Assembly (NCBI GenBank): GCA_964644845.1
Contig: CAZXXS010000018.1
Span: 1 to 64,000 of the forward strand
Direction of reading: 5' to 3'
DNA from: Geothermovivens sp964644845
GTDB lineage: Bacteria > Zhuqueibacterota > Zhuqueibacteria > Oleimicrobiales > Geothermoviventaceae
Length of the DNA stretch: 64,000 nucleotides
Position numbers and translations under genes: made by a program. The notes below the pieces were generated by a model, which saw only the letters and a program-made list of their open reading frames with translations, made no database searches and was not told the origin of the DNA. How positions within the stretch are numbered: position 1 is the first letter of the stretch; each line of letters opens with the position of its first letter. This document shows, piece after piece, positions 44,059 to 52,522 of this stretch.

Positions 44059-45036
44059 TCAGGCCATCGTTGCACAGATGCAGGCAACGTTCACGATGTC
44101 GTCTACACTGCAGCCACGCGACAGGTCGTTGGCGGGCTTGGCCAAGCCCTGAATTACCGGGCCAATGGCTTCGGCGCCCGCCAGTCTTTGAACCAGCTTG
44201 TAGCCAATGTTTCCGGCATCCAGATCCGGGAAAACAAGCACGTTTGCTCGCCCGGCAACCGGGCTGTCCGGCGCTTTCCGCTTCCCGACCGACTCCACAA
44301 TCGCCGCATCCACTTGCAGCTCGCCGTCCAGTTTCAGGTCAGGGGCCTTTTTTCGGGCGATTTCCGTCGCCTCTTGCACTTTGTCCACCATCGGGTGCGA
44401 CGCACTACCCTTCGTTGAAAACGACAACATGGCCACCACCGGCTCTTCGCCAACCAGTTTTCGGTGTGTCTCCGCCGAAGCCAGTGCGATGTCCGCCAGT
44501 TGCTCGGCCGTCGGATCCGGAACCACAGCGCAGTCAGCAAACGTGTAGACCTTCTCCGTCCCTGGCATGACCATCTCAAAGGTACTGGACACAATCTTGA
44601 ATCCTGGTGCCAAACCAATCACCTGGATGGCTGCACGTAAGACGTCGCCCGTAGTGTTGATTGAACCCGCTACGCTGCCATCCGCCTGACCCCTGCGGAC
44701 CATCATGGCGCCCCAGTAAAGGGGATTTCGAATCAGCTCCCGAGCCTGCTCAATGGTGAGACCCTTGTGTTTGCGCAACGTGTGCAGCTCCTGCGCGAAT
44801 GCCTCCGCGTCCGGTGAACTTGCCGGGTCCACAATCTGCACGCCCTCAAGATCGACACCCGCCTTCTCAGCCAAACGATGGATTTCGTCCGGATTACCCA
44901 CCAGAATCGGTTTCACCAACCCACGCGCGCGGAGAACCGCAGCTGCCCGAAAAACACGCTCTTCAGCCCCCTCCGGAAGTACAATCGTTTTACCCGCTGC
45001 CTTTGCCTTCTCCTGGATCGATTCGATGAAACTCAT
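44059..45036 (-). CDS. pta: phosphate acetyltransferase
   Basis: A 325-residue single-domain phosphotransacetylase. Recognisable parts are IVLPEGAEERVFRAAAVLRA, WGAMMVRRGQADGSVAGSIN, FADCAVVPDPTAEQLADIAL, VAMLSFSTKGSASHPMVDKV and the final NDLSRGCSVDDIVNV. It converts acetyl-CoA and phosphate to acetyl phosphate and CoA; with the ferredoxin oxidoreductase of this window it would link pyruvate to acetate formation. No ackA is present here. Its ATG overlaps the coaD stop by 4 bases, and a terminator follows. Confidence 0.95.
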   Translation of the reverse strand: MSFIESIQEKAKAAGKTIVLPEGAEERVFRAAAVLRARGLVKPILVGNPDEIHRLAEKAGVDLEGVQIVDPASSPDAEAFAQELHTLRKHKGLTIEQARELIRNPLYWGAMMVRRGQADGSVAGSINTTGDVLRAAIQVIGLAPGFKIVSSTFEMVMPGTEKVYTFADCAVVPDPTAEQLADIALASAETHRKLVGEEPVVAMLSFSTKGSASHPMVDKVQEATEIARKKAPDLKLDGELQVDAAIVESVGKRKAPDSPVAGRANVLVFPDLDAGNIGYKLVQRLAGAEAIGPVIQGLAKPANDLSRGCSVDDIVNVACICATMA

Positions 45037-45521
45037 GGCTTCCCGAACCTCTCTTTTAGCTTACGTTCCACTACCTCCGGTACAAAACAACTGACGTTGC
45101 CACCAAACTGGGCCACTTCTTTCACGATTGTCGAGTTCAAGTAGGTGTACTTCTCGTTGGGCATCAAAAACACGATGACCAGTTCAGGATTCAGCTTCCG
45201 ATTTACCAGGGCCATCTGGAACTCGAATTCAAAGTCGCTCACGGCCCGTAAGCCCCGGATGACCGCGGTTGCACCGATGCTTTTTGCGTACTCGACAAGG
45301 AGCCCGCCAAAGCTGTCTACCTCAACGCCTGGAATGCCACGTACGCAAGCCTCAACCATGGCCACACGCTCAGCAACGCTGAACAAGGGGCGCTTGGCGG
45401 GATTGGTCGTCACTGCCACAACAACCCTGTCGAAAAGAACCGTCGCTCGCCGAATGATGTCGATGTGCCCATTTGTGATGGGATCGAACGTGCCCGGGTA
45501 AACACCGATTCTCTCAGGCAT
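45033..45521 (-). CDS. coaD: pantetheine-phosphate adenylyltransferase
   Basis: A 162-residue CoaD, the normal length. It has IGVYPGTFDPITNGHIDIIR with the T/HxGH nucleotidyltransferase motif, VAVTTNPAKRPLFSVAERVA, RGLRAVSDFEFEFQMALVNR, and STIVKEVAQFGGNVSCFVPE. It makes dephospho-CoA in coenzyme A synthesis. The ATG at 45519-45521 with GAGAGGACAACC upstream gives the family start; it overlaps the rsmD end by 8 bases. rsmD-coaD adjacency is common in bacteria. Confidence 0.96.
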   Translation of the reverse strand: MPERIGVYPGTFDPITNGHIDIIRRATVLFDRVVVAVTTNPAKRPLFSVAERVAMVEACVRGIPGVEVDSFGGLLVEYAKSIGATAVIRGLRAVSDFEFEFQMALVNRKLNPELVIVFLMPNEKYTYLNSTIVKEVAQFGGNVSCFVPEVVERKLKERFGKP

Positions 45522-46089
45522 TGGTTGTCCTCTCACGCTCCTCGCGAAGCCTAAACACAGAAAACGTTGTTTCCCCAACCCGCTTTTCCGACTCCAGCAC
45601 CAGCCTCCTGGAACCCACCTTCGGCAAACTGGTACGCCCGCTACGTTCTAAGACCAAGAGTCCGTCCGGCGCCAACACTCCCGACACCGATTCCAACAGG
45701 CCTTCAATCAAATATTCATCAGCATACGGTGGATCGGCAAACACCAGATCAAATCCATCCTGGGGAGCAAGCCGCCGAATGGCCACACGAAAGTCCGCAC
45801 GCATCAGTGTCGCGCGTTCCTCCAGGTGGGTTCGCTTCAAATTTTCCCGCACCAGTCCCACCGCCGCTTCCCGCACATCGACGAACACGGCCTCGCTCGC
45901 ACCACGGCTGAGCGCTTCGACGCCAAGCGCACCGGTCCCGCAAAACAGATCCAGAACACGGGCCCCAACCACCCGCGTTCCAAGCCAGTCAAACAAAGCC
46001 TGCCGCGCCCGGTCCGAAGTCGGTCGCAACCATCGTGCCCGAAGCGACGCCAATCGTGTTCCTTTGGCCGATCCAGCAATCACTCGCAC
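45514..46089 (-). CDS. rsmD: 16S rRNA (guanine966-N2)-methyltransferase
   Basis: A 191-residue RsmD. It contains MRVIAGSAKGTRL at the start, RPTSDRARQALFDWL, AdoMet motif VLDLFCGTGALGVEALSRGA, and the catalytic FADPPYADEY (DPPY). It methylates G966 of 16S rRNA. The start is GTG. Upstream, 130 bases separate it from a terminator of the pilus-like operon; I found no clear promoter in them. Confidence 0.95.
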   Translation of the reverse strand: MRVIAGSAKGTRLASLRARWLRPTSDRARQALFDWLGTRVVGARVLDLFCGTGALGVEALSRGASEAVFVDVREAAVGLVRENLKRTHLEERATLMRADFRVAIRRLAPQDGFDLVFADPPYADEYLIEGLLESVSGVLAPDGLLVLERSGRTSLPKVGSRRLVLESEKRVGETTFSVFRLREERERTTNA

Positions 46090-46222
46090 CTGAGATGCTA
46101 CTCCTCAAAGCACCGGAACCGCAAGAGAAAAAAACCGTCCCGTCAGGCCACCTCCACCGCCCTGTTACCCTTGCTCAAGTTTGCCCACCCGAAGGACGCA
46201 ACCGAGCCGCCACGGGAGCGAG

Positions 46223-46256
46223 AAAAAAACCCGACATCCCGAAATGGGTGCCGGGT
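46223..46256 (-). terminator. Rho-independent terminator of the hrcA-to-PilN operon
   Basis: On the minus strand ACCCGGCACCC-ATTTC-GGGATGTCGGGT (46229-46256) continues into seven T (with the stem's last T). One or two mismatches lie in the stem. It is 55 bases after the PilN-like stop. Confidence 0.8.
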
Positions 46257-46310
46257 TGAAAGCTCAACTGGGCCTGCTAACAAAACGCGCAAGGAAAGCG
46301 CAACCACCTC

Positions 46311-47369
46311 TCAAAGCGGCTGGCACAGGTCCATCTCCACAACGAGGGTCATCAACCGATCCCTGACTGTGTTTTGCCAATCCGCCGGCACCAGCAGGAT
46401 CTTTGTGATGCGCACGTTTAGCCTCGCATCTGCCAGGGTGCGCAGGAACTTACTGATCGCTTCCCGCCGGCCCAGGGCCTTCAGGCGGACGGGTGTTTTC
46501 ACGAATTGCTGTTCCTCGACGGGTTTGGCGTACTCGAGCGAGCGCAACGCCAATCCACTGGCGCGCACCAGTTTGCGAAGCTCTTTGTCCAGATCCGCCT
46601 TTTCCAGGTAACGGATCTGGGCTCCCGAAACCCGCGCAGACGCCGGCAACGCCACCGTGAAAATACGCCGCCGGTACGTTTGGCCTTCCACGGTTTTGGT
46701 GTCCTTCGTTACCAGTTTGAGCTTAGCCCCGTCGAAGGCCGCCAGGTACGCCTGTTGGGCCGCCTTTAGCTGCGCGTCCGACTTGCCGAGCAATTCCACA
46801 ACCATCTCGCCGTCGGCCTGCGACACCAGCCCCAGACTTGCTCCCCGAACCGAGGTACTGAGCACCCGTCCAATGTTCGCCACACTGTTGACGGTGGGCG
46901 CAAGAATCGCAGAAATGGCCGCGGGACCCCCAGAAGGTGCCGCAGCACCGGTTTCTGCCGACGTGGTGGCAGCTTCCGTCTCCGCAGGCTGTTCAGCCGT
47001 TGTCTCCGACGGCTGAGCAGCTCCGGTTTCACCGGTGGAAGGTTTTGCCGTAGTTGCAACGGTGGTTTCACCCGGCTTGGGCCCTGTGGCCTCTTCCTTG
47101 CCGTGTGGCCAAAGCTTCCAGAGAAGCACTCCAATCAGCACGACAAGCAAACCAACAAGGACGTAAGGAAGCGCGCCACCCCGTTTGCGGCCCAGGATGT
47201 CCTCGTCGAGAGGGCTCTCCTCCAGTTCCGCTGTCAACGATTCGCCTTCATCTGGCTCGGAAACAATTTCGGAGCGCTCCTCCGTCTCTTCCATCTCTTC
47301 AGCTGGCTCGGTCACCTCTGGCCTGGGCTCCTTCTCAGGCTCCGACCCCAACAGATTTACCTTGACCAT
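46311..47369 (-). CDS. single-pass membrane protein, PilN-like
   Basis: A 352-residue protein starting MVKVNLLG, which is the usual N-terminus of PilN proteins. An acidic cytoplasmic part (about 9-62) is followed by one transmembrane helix (LPYVLVGLLVVLIGVLLWKL, about 69-88), a long threonine/alanine/glutamate-rich linker (about 90-155) and a periplasmic domain with a segment (LRKLVRASGLALRSLEYAKP) and a C-terminal RNA-recognition-like fold typical of PilN/PilO pairs. The PilM-like gene 39 bases upstream supports the call. The acidic front and the linker are unusual for PilN, so the assignment is by context. Confidence 0.65.
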   Translation of the reverse strand: MVKVNLLGSEPEKEPRPEVTEPAEEMEETEERSEIVSEPDEGESLTAELEESPLDEDILGRKRGGALPYVLVGLLVVLIGVLLWKLWPHGKEEATGPKPGETTVATTAKPSTGETGAAQPSETTAEQPAETEAATTSAETGAAAPSGGPAAISAILAPTVNSVANIGRVLSTSVRGASLGLVSQADGEMVVELLGKSDAQLKAAQQAYLAAFDGAKLKLVTKDTKTVEGQTYRRRIFTVALPASARVSGAQIRYLEKADLDKELRKLVRASGLALRSLEYAKPVEEQQFVKTPVRLKALGRREAISKFLRTLADARLNVRITKILLVPADWQNTVRDRLMTLVVEMDLCQPL

Positions 47370-47408
47370 GCTCCCTCCCTTGGTCTCCTTTCGACCCCTC
47401 TCCCCGGC

Positions 47409-48341
47409 TCACCAAAGTGAAGCGCCGACAGCGGCCGCGAATCCTTCGGGCCGCGTTTCCAGTACCAGCTCGTCGATGGCATCCGGCGCCAAACGCAGCC
47501 GCCGGAACGGATTCAGCTTCTCCACGCGCGCTTCCGACGTATCTCGCAAGGCATCGACAAAGGCCTCGCTCTGCTCGTCCCCGTACAGGTAAATGCCTGC
47601 CAGCTCTTCCAGGCTCTCCAGGGCCCCCTGAGCCCTCGCAAGGCGTTCAACGGCATTCCTGAAAGCTTCCGCTGCTGCTGGTGCAGGCGCATCGTCGCTC
47701 AGTTCCTGGAGCAGATCCGAAATGTACCGAAACATGCCCCCCCGTTTGAGCAACACACCATTCAGGCGGGCCCCGCTGCGCTCCAGTAGCACCGTCGGGT
47801 GCAAATCGTCGAGATCGTAATTCTGTTCGAAAGCCCGCTGCGCCGCAAAAACGTCGGCTTCAACGGCCACAATTCGTGGTCCCAGGCCCGAAAGCAAGTC
47901 CCGCACAGCACTGGCCACCGACTTGCGGACCGCCACCAGCACGGCGGTGTCCGTCAAACCGACTTCGGCCTGAATCCGATCCGAACCGTAGTAGTACTCG
48001 TCGGCAGGCGACAGCACTAAGTGCTCCAGCTCCCACTTGCTCTGCTCGGCCAGTTCGTCATCGGTCAGGTCTGCGTCCACCGGAAACACCCGCAAAGCGC
48101 AGAAACCAACTGGAATGGCCACAACAGCTGTGGCCTCGGCGGGCAAGTCGCCAACCAACGTCGAGAGCTCCTGACGCCAACCCGCCCGCTTGGCATCGTC
48201 CATCAGGAAAGCCAGGTCCAGAGGTTCGGGAACTGGCAATTCCAGGGTCCGTACAACCTGCTCAACACCTCCCTCGCGCCGAAGCTGCACCAGCCGCAAA
48301 TGCTTCCTGCCCAAAGAAACCCCGATTGTCAGATCAGGCAT
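47409..48341 (-). CDS. PilM-like actin-fold protein
   Basis: A 310-residue protein of the actin/FtsA-like ATPase fold. MPDLTIGVSLGRKHLRLVQL is the phosphate-1 strand, VAIPVGFCALRVFPV and ELAEQSKWELEHLVLSPADE match PilM, and VALAVRKS-like IDs (VLVAVRKSVASAVRDLLSGL, RIVAVEADVFAAQRAFEQNY) follow in order. PilM recruits PilN to the inner-membrane platform of type IV pili or competence pseudopili. The C-terminal part is divergent. GGGAGGGG stands before the ATG. No pilB, pilC or pilQ is in the window. Confidence 0.75.
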   Translation of the reverse strand: MPDLTIGVSLGRKHLRLVQLRREGGVEQVVRTLELPVPEPLDLAFLMDDAKRAGWRQELSTLVGDLPAEATAVVAIPVGFCALRVFPVDADLTDDELAEQSKWELEHLVLSPADEYYYGSDRIQAEVGLTDTAVLVAVRKSVASAVRDLLSGLGPRIVAVEADVFAAQRAFEQNYDLDDLHPTVLLERSGARLNGVLLKRGGMFRYISDLLQELSDDAPAPAAAEAFRNAVERLARAQGALESLEELAGIYLYGDEQSEAFVDALRDTSEARVEKLNPFRRLRLAPDAIDELVLETRPEGFAAAVGASLW

Positions 48342-48398
48342 GGCCCCTCCCTGTACCTTGGCCCTGGAACGCGCGCGAGCAACACCAGTGGTCCAGAC

Positions 48399-49073
48399 CT
48401 ACTTCTTCCAGCTTAGCTCTCCGTGTTCAATCTTGCCGTGGTTGGTGATCTTCAAACCACCGATTTTGGACTTCCAAAAATCCTGGGCAATTTTCAGACT
48501 GTCCTCTTTTGTGATCGGGCACTGGATGTTGAATGTTTTGATCACGGAGGTGTCGACGACCGTGACGATGTACGGTCTGTTCACGGTTGGGCAAACCTTG
48601 AAGTGCTCGATCCTCGAAGTGGCCACCGAATCGATAAACGGCAGGTACTGCGGGTAGTACATCAGCGAATCGAGTACCAGTCCCGCGGGGTTGTCCAGGT
48701 CGTGCAAGCGCGCAAACTCGCGTACAGTGTCGGCGATCGCCTTGGCGAGCGTGTCGCGCTTGCTGAGGGCCTTCACGATTTGCTCTGCCAACGCCGTGTC
48801 CGTGCGCGCGTAGCGTCGCAGGAGCTGCTTGGTTGTGTCGCCAAGCAACACTGCTGAAAGGGTGTCCAGCGAGGCTGTGAAGGAATCTGTGGTGTCGTGG
48901 AACGTGTACTCAGCGTACATGATGGACACCATGTTGGCGCGGCACTGCGCCGTGTTACGTTTCTCCTGCTCCCAGAGATGCTTCGGGTAGAGGATCGTGC
49001 CCACCAGTGCGGCCGTCAAAATCACGATCAGGATTTTGTAAATGATCGAGCCCTTGGGTCTGTCGTCCGCCAT
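48399..49073 (-). CDS. membrane-anchored pilin-like protein of unknown function
   Basis: A 224-residue protein with one N-terminal hydrophobic helix (IIYKILIVILTAALVGTILY, about 10-29) and a soluble domain. The part after the helix (NTAQCRANMVSIMYAEYTFH then DTTDSFTASLDTL) resembles the way many pseudopilins continue (alternating small residues, Y/F, then a short acidic strand). A standard prepilin peptidase site (G before F/M and E at +5) is not seen, so processing as a pilin is doubtful. Two cysteines (KVCPT and NIQCPIT) could form a bond. It lies between comEA and the PilM-like gene with short gaps. Confidence 0.6.
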   Translation of the reverse strand: MADDRPKGSIIYKILIVILTAALVGTILYPKHLWEQEKRNTAQCRANMVSIMYAEYTFHDTTDSFTASLDTLSAVLLGDTTKQLLRRYARTDTALAEQIVKALSKRDTLAKAIADTVREFARLHDLDNPAGLVLDSLMYYPQYLPFIDSVATSRIEHFKVCPTVNRPYIVTVVDTSVIKTFNIQCPITKEDSLKIAQDFWKSKIGGLKITNHGKIEHGELSWKK

Positions 49074-49097
49074 TTTGCCTCCAACGAGCTTCTACAG

Positions 49098-49529
49098 TTA
49101 CGGTTCCCTGCCCTGAGCTACGTAGACATACGGCCGAAGTCGTTCAAGTGTTTTTCGACCGATCCCCTTCACTTCGAGCAGCTGTTCAATGCTCGTAAAC
49201 CGCCCGACCCTTTCCCGGTACTGAACAATCCGTCTGGCCATCACCGGGCCTACCCGCGGCAGTTTCTGCAAATCTTCCACCCCTGCCCGGTTCAGATCGA
49301 AACGGTACAGGTCGCAGCTTTCTTCCCGGGTGTCGGTGGGACCTTTCTCTGCGCTACCTGTTCCCGAAGAGGCCGCTACGCGCACATCTCGGAGAAGCTG
49401 AGCGACGGAAGGATCGACGGGTGCATGTTGCAGAGCTCGCTTTCGAAGCCCATTCAGCGCTCCCCCGACAAGCAGCGAAATGGCCAGAAAGTAGAGCACG
49501 GCTTTTTCTTGCCGCGTCAGACCGAACAC
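49098..49529 (-). CDS. comEA: ComEA-like helix-hairpin-helix DNA-binding protein
   Basis: A 143-residue membrane-anchored protein: hydrophobic segment (AVLYFLAISLLVGGALNGL, about 10-28), a spacer, then the tandem helix-hairpin-helix module FDLNRAGVEDLQKLPRVGPV and IEQLLEVKGIGRKTLERLRP. ComEA binds incoming double-stranded DNA in the periplasm during transformation. The start is GTG, 4 bases after the dnaJ stop, so translation is likely coupled to dnaJ. Some HhH proteins of this type have other DNA roles; the surrounding pilus-like genes favour competence. Confidence 0.85.
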   Translation of the reverse strand: MFGLTRQEKAVLYFLAISLLVGGALNGLRKRALQHAPVDPSVAQLLRDVRVAASSGTGSAEKGPTDTREESCDLYRFDLNRAGVEDLQKLPRVGPVMARRIVQYRERVGRFTSIEQLLEVKGIGRKTLERLRPYVYVAQGREP

Positions 49530-49533
49530 GGTC

Positions 49534-50685
49534 CTAACCCCGAATGGCCTCCTTCACCCGCTCGAACAAGCTCTTTCCGCCCGAGGCAGGGGGCTTCATG
49601 TCAGGGCTCCTCCCCAGCTCCTCGAGCAACTGTCGATCCCTCTCAGAGAGCTTTTCCGGCACCCAGACCAGAAGTTTCACAAGCAAATCCCCGCGGCCGT
49701 AGCCGTTCAGGTGCGGTAGCCCCTTCCCTCGCAGCCTCAACACTTTTCCCGGCTGCGTGCCAGGCCGAATCTCCACAACGGCCCGCCCGTCCAGCGTCGG
49801 AACCTCGACGTCTGCTCCGAGCGCCGCATCCGGAAAACTGATCGGCAATTCGAGGTACAGGTCATCGCCCCGCCGTTCAAAAACCGGGTGCTTTTCCTCC
49901 TGGATCACCACGATGGCATCGCCAGGAGCTCCACCCCGGGGACCTACGTTACCCTGTCCACGTAAGGTCAGGTAGTTTCCCTCAGCCACTCCGGGGGGGA
50001 TGTCGACCTCGAGCGTCACCTCGTCGCGGATGCGACCCTCACCCCGACACCGCGGGCACACCTGCTCAATCACGTGGCCCTCGCCACCGCATTCCGGACA
50101 CGTGGTGATGTTTACGAATTCTCCGAACAGCGACCGCGAGACCTGGCGAACTTCCCCAGATCCGCGACAAACCGGGCAAACCCGTGTACCCGTGCCTCGT
50201 TTAGCCCCCGTTCCTTCGCATTCCGGGCAACGCACGTACTTGCGCACCCTCAGGGTCTTGCGCACTCCGGTGGCGATTTCCTCCAGGCTCAGCTTCAACC
50301 GGATCTGAAGGTCAGACCCACGCGGGGGCTGTCGTCGGCCGCGCTCCTGGCGTCCCATGCCGAAGAAATCCGCAAACCCACCGAAACCCTCCGACATGAA
50401 CGTCCGCAGGGCGTCGGCCAAATCGAATTCGAAATCGGCGAATCCGCCACCAAATCCCCCCTGGAGGCCTTCATGCCCGAACTGATCGTAGCGCCGCCGC
50501 TTAGCGGGATCCTTCAGGACCTCGTAGGCCTCAGCGATTTCTTTGAACTTTTCCTCGGCCTCCTTGTCGTCGGGATTCCGGTCCGGGTGGTACTGCATGG
50601 CCAGCCGCCGGTAGGCTTTCTTGATTTCCTCCGGCGAGGCATCGCGAGATACCCCTAAGACTTCGTAGTAGTCGCGTTTTGGCAT
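49534..50685 (-). CDS. dnaJ: chaperone protein DnaJ
   Basis: A complete type I DnaJ of 383 residues. The J domain (KRDYYEVLGVSRDASPEEI, YHPDRNPDD with the HPD motif), a glycine/phenylalanine region (GGFGGGFADFEF), the zinc domain with four CxxCxGxG repeats (CPECEGTG, CPVCRGSG, CPECGGEG, CPRCRGEG) and the C-terminal substrate domain are all present. It stimulates DnaK in protein folding. TTG-TCG precedes the ATG used here; the ribosome-binding site is weak. grpE lies 37 bases upstream, comEA 4 bases downstream. Confidence 0.97.
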   Translation of the reverse strand: MPKRDYYEVLGVSRDASPEEIKKAYRRLAMQYHPDRNPDDKEAEEKFKEIAEAYEVLKDPAKRRRYDQFGHEGLQGGFGGGFADFEFDLADALRTFMSEGFGGFADFFGMGRQERGRRQPPRGSDLQIRLKLSLEEIATGVRKTLRVRKYVRCPECEGTGAKRGTGTRVCPVCRGSGEVRQVSRSLFGEFVNITTCPECGGEGHVIEQVCPRCRGEGRIRDEVTLEVDIPPGVAEGNYLTLRGQGNVGPRGGAPGDAIVVIQEEKHPVFERRGDDLYLELPISFPDAALGADVEVPTLDGRAVVEIRPGTQPGKVLRLRGKGLPHLNGYGRGDLLVKLLVWVPEKLSERDRQLLEELGRSPDMKPPASGGKSLFERVKEAIRG

Positions 50686-50722
50686 CGACAACCATCGACT
50701 TGGCGCCCCAAAGGAGCCCGTT

Positions 50723-51361
50723 CTACTTGCTCACAATCACCTTGGCATGTCGCAACACGCGGTCGTTCAACAGGTAACCTGGCTGGTGTTCGTCAACGAC
50801 TGTACCAGGCTCAACCCCTTCCTTTTCCACCTGCATTAACGCTTCGTGTTTGTGGGGGTCAAATGGTTGACCCACCGATTCAATGCGCTGAACCCCCTGT
50901 TTTGCAAGAACATCAACGAACTTCTGGTAAATCATGCGAACGCCTTCCACGAAGGCTTCAAGTGTCGTGCCTTCTTCGGCGACCTTCAACGAACGCTCCA
51001 GGTCATCCACCACAGGGAGCAACTGCAAAATCAGATCGGCGTTGGCGTTTTTCACCAGCTCGACGAACTCCCGTTGCGTACGCTTGCGGTAGTTGTCAAA
51101 CTCCGCCAGCTTCCGCACGTAGAGGTCACGGAGTTCTTCGAGTTCTTTTTCCTTTTCTTCCAGAAGCCGGGTTTTTTCTTCGAGCTCCTCCGAAAGCTTC
51201 TTCCGCCTCTTCCGAGAGCTCCTACCTTCCCGCTCTTCGGTCTGACCCACTTGCTCCGACTTCTCTTGTTCCCCCTTCTGTTCCGACTTCTTCACGCCTG
51301 TCTGCTCCGTTCCGGTCTGTTCTTTGTCCGTTTCCAGTTCCGCCACTCTCTCCTGCACCAC
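50723..51361 (-). CDS. grpE: nucleotide exchange factor GrpE
   Basis: A 212-residue GrpE. A highly charged N-terminal tail (to about 75) leads into the dimer-forming coiled coil (LLEEKEKELEELRDLYVRKL then AEFDNYRKRTQREF) and the beta domain with GVQRIESVGQPFDPHKHEAL and VVDEHQPGYLLNDRVLRHAK. It exchanges nucleotide on DnaK. The frame is open to 51400 inside hrcA, but AGGGGAG stands 8 bases before a GTG at 51359-51361, so that start is preferred. dnaK itself is not in this window. Confidence 0.96.
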   Translation of the reverse strand: MVQERVAELETDKEQTGTEQTGVKKSEQKGEQEKSEQVGQTEEREGRSSRKRRKKLSEELEEKTRLLEEKEKELEELRDLYVRKLAEFDNYRKRTQREFVELVKNANADLILQLLPVVDDLERSLKVAEEGTTLEAFVEGVRMIYQKFVDVLAKQGVQRIESVGQPFDPHKHEALMQVEKEGVEPGTVVDEHQPGYLLNDRVLRHAKVIVSK

Positions 51362-51389
51362 GGCACCAGCTCCCCTCTGCCGAGTCTTG

Positions 51390-52427
51390 TTAAGCACCAA
51401 TCACGTGCGGCAAAGTCTCGGCCATGAAATCCACCAGGGCCACCACCCTGGCGTACGGCATGCGTGTCGGCCCGATCACGCCCAGCGTTCCCCGAACGCT
51501 ACCCACGTGGTACGTGGCCGTCACCAAACTGCAGTTGCGCAGCAATTCTTCCTGATTCTCCTCTCCGATCGTGATGGACACCTTCCCTTCTTCGTCGCCT
51601 TCCTGAAGCACCTGAATGATGATCTCCTTGTTCTCCAGGAGCTCCAGGATCTTGCGCGTCTTTTCACGATCGGAGAATTCGGGCTGGGACACGATGTTCT
51701 GTGTGCCAGCCACGTGGTAGTGCGATTCGGTCTCGAACCGAAAGACTTCGTCCGCACTCCGGGCGAGCATGTCGATCAGCCCACGGTGTTCCCCGCCGAC
51801 ATCACGCGTCCGCTCGCTGAGCTGTTCGCGGACCTGACGCAGGGAGAGTCCGTGCAACCGCTCGTTCAGAATCCGCGCGGTCTCCTGCAGCCGATCCCTC
51901 GAGATGTCGCTCTGGATTTCCATCAAAATCGTGCGGACCAAGCCCGAACGCACTGTGAGCACAACCAGAATGCGTCGGCTGGCGACCGGCACGAGCTCGA
52001 TTTTCTCGAGAATGCCCTCGAGAAAGCGGGGTGCAAGTACCACGCCCAACTGGCTCGAAATTCTGCCCAGCACGTGCGAGGCTTTGTCGAGCACGATTTC
52101 CACGTCCCGGCTTACCGTTTTGAGGCTGCGCACGATGGCGGCCTTTTCACCGGGAGAAAGCTTTTCGCGCCGCATCAGGTGATCCACGTACACGCGGTAG
52201 CCTTTGTCCGTGGGTACGCGTCCGGCGGAAGTGTGCGGTTGCGTGATGAGCCCTTTTTCCTCAAGATCAGCCATCACGTTGCGCACAGTGGCCGGACTCA
52301 TGTCGAGTCCGATTTTCTTCGTCAAAAATCGCGACCCAACCGGAGTCGCGTTTTCGACGAAACTCTGCACGATTGCCTCAAAAATGAGACGTTCGCGATC
52401 TGTAAGATCTTCCGCAATATTAGACAC
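51390..52427 (-). CDS. hrcA: heat-inducible transcription repressor HrcA
   Basis: A 345-residue HrcA. The N-terminal winged helix (LTDRERLIFEAIVQSFVENA, TPVGSRFLTKKIGLDMSPAT, VRNVMADLEEKGLI) and the C-terminal GAF-like part (VLGRISSQLGVVLAPRF, GGEHRGLIDMLAR, VTATYHVGSVRGTLGVIGPT) are complete. HrcA represses hrcA/grpE/dnaK/groE genes by binding the CIRCE element. The start is GTG with GCAGGTGATC upstream. A strong promoter lies about 38 bases before it, but no CIRCE (TTAGCACTC-N9-GAGTGCTAA) is visible there, so autoregulation is uncertain. Confidence 0.97.
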   Translation of the reverse strand: MSNIAEDLTDRERLIFEAIVQSFVENATPVGSRFLTKKIGLDMSPATVRNVMADLEEKGLITQPHTSAGRVPTDKGYRVYVDHLMRREKLSPGEKAAIVRSLKTVSRDVEIVLDKASHVLGRISSQLGVVLAPRFLEGILEKIELVPVASRRILVVLTVRSGLVRTILMEIQSDISRDRLQETARILNERLHGLSLRQVREQLSERTRDVGGEHRGLIDMLARSADEVFRFETESHYHVAGTQNIVSQPEFSDREKTRKILELLENKEIIIQVLQEGDEEGKVSITIGEENQEELLRNCSLVTATYHVGSVRGTLGVIGPTRMPYARVVALVDFMAETLPHVIGA

Positions 52428-52464
52428 TTTTGATCACCTGCCTTCGCGCACAAATAGCCTCGCA

Positions 52465-52493
52465 AAAATAGCGAATTCTCCTTCGTTTGTCAA
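52465..52493 (-). promoter_or_regulatory. sigma-70-type promoter of hrcA operon
   Basis: On the minus strand a consensus TTGACA (52488-52493) and TATTTT (52465-52470) are separated by exactly 17 bases, about 38 bases before the hrcA start. No inverted repeat of CIRCE type overlaps it. Confidence 0.8.
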
Positions 52494-52522
52494 GCGGAAT
52501 TTGGTAACTTACGAATACCTAA

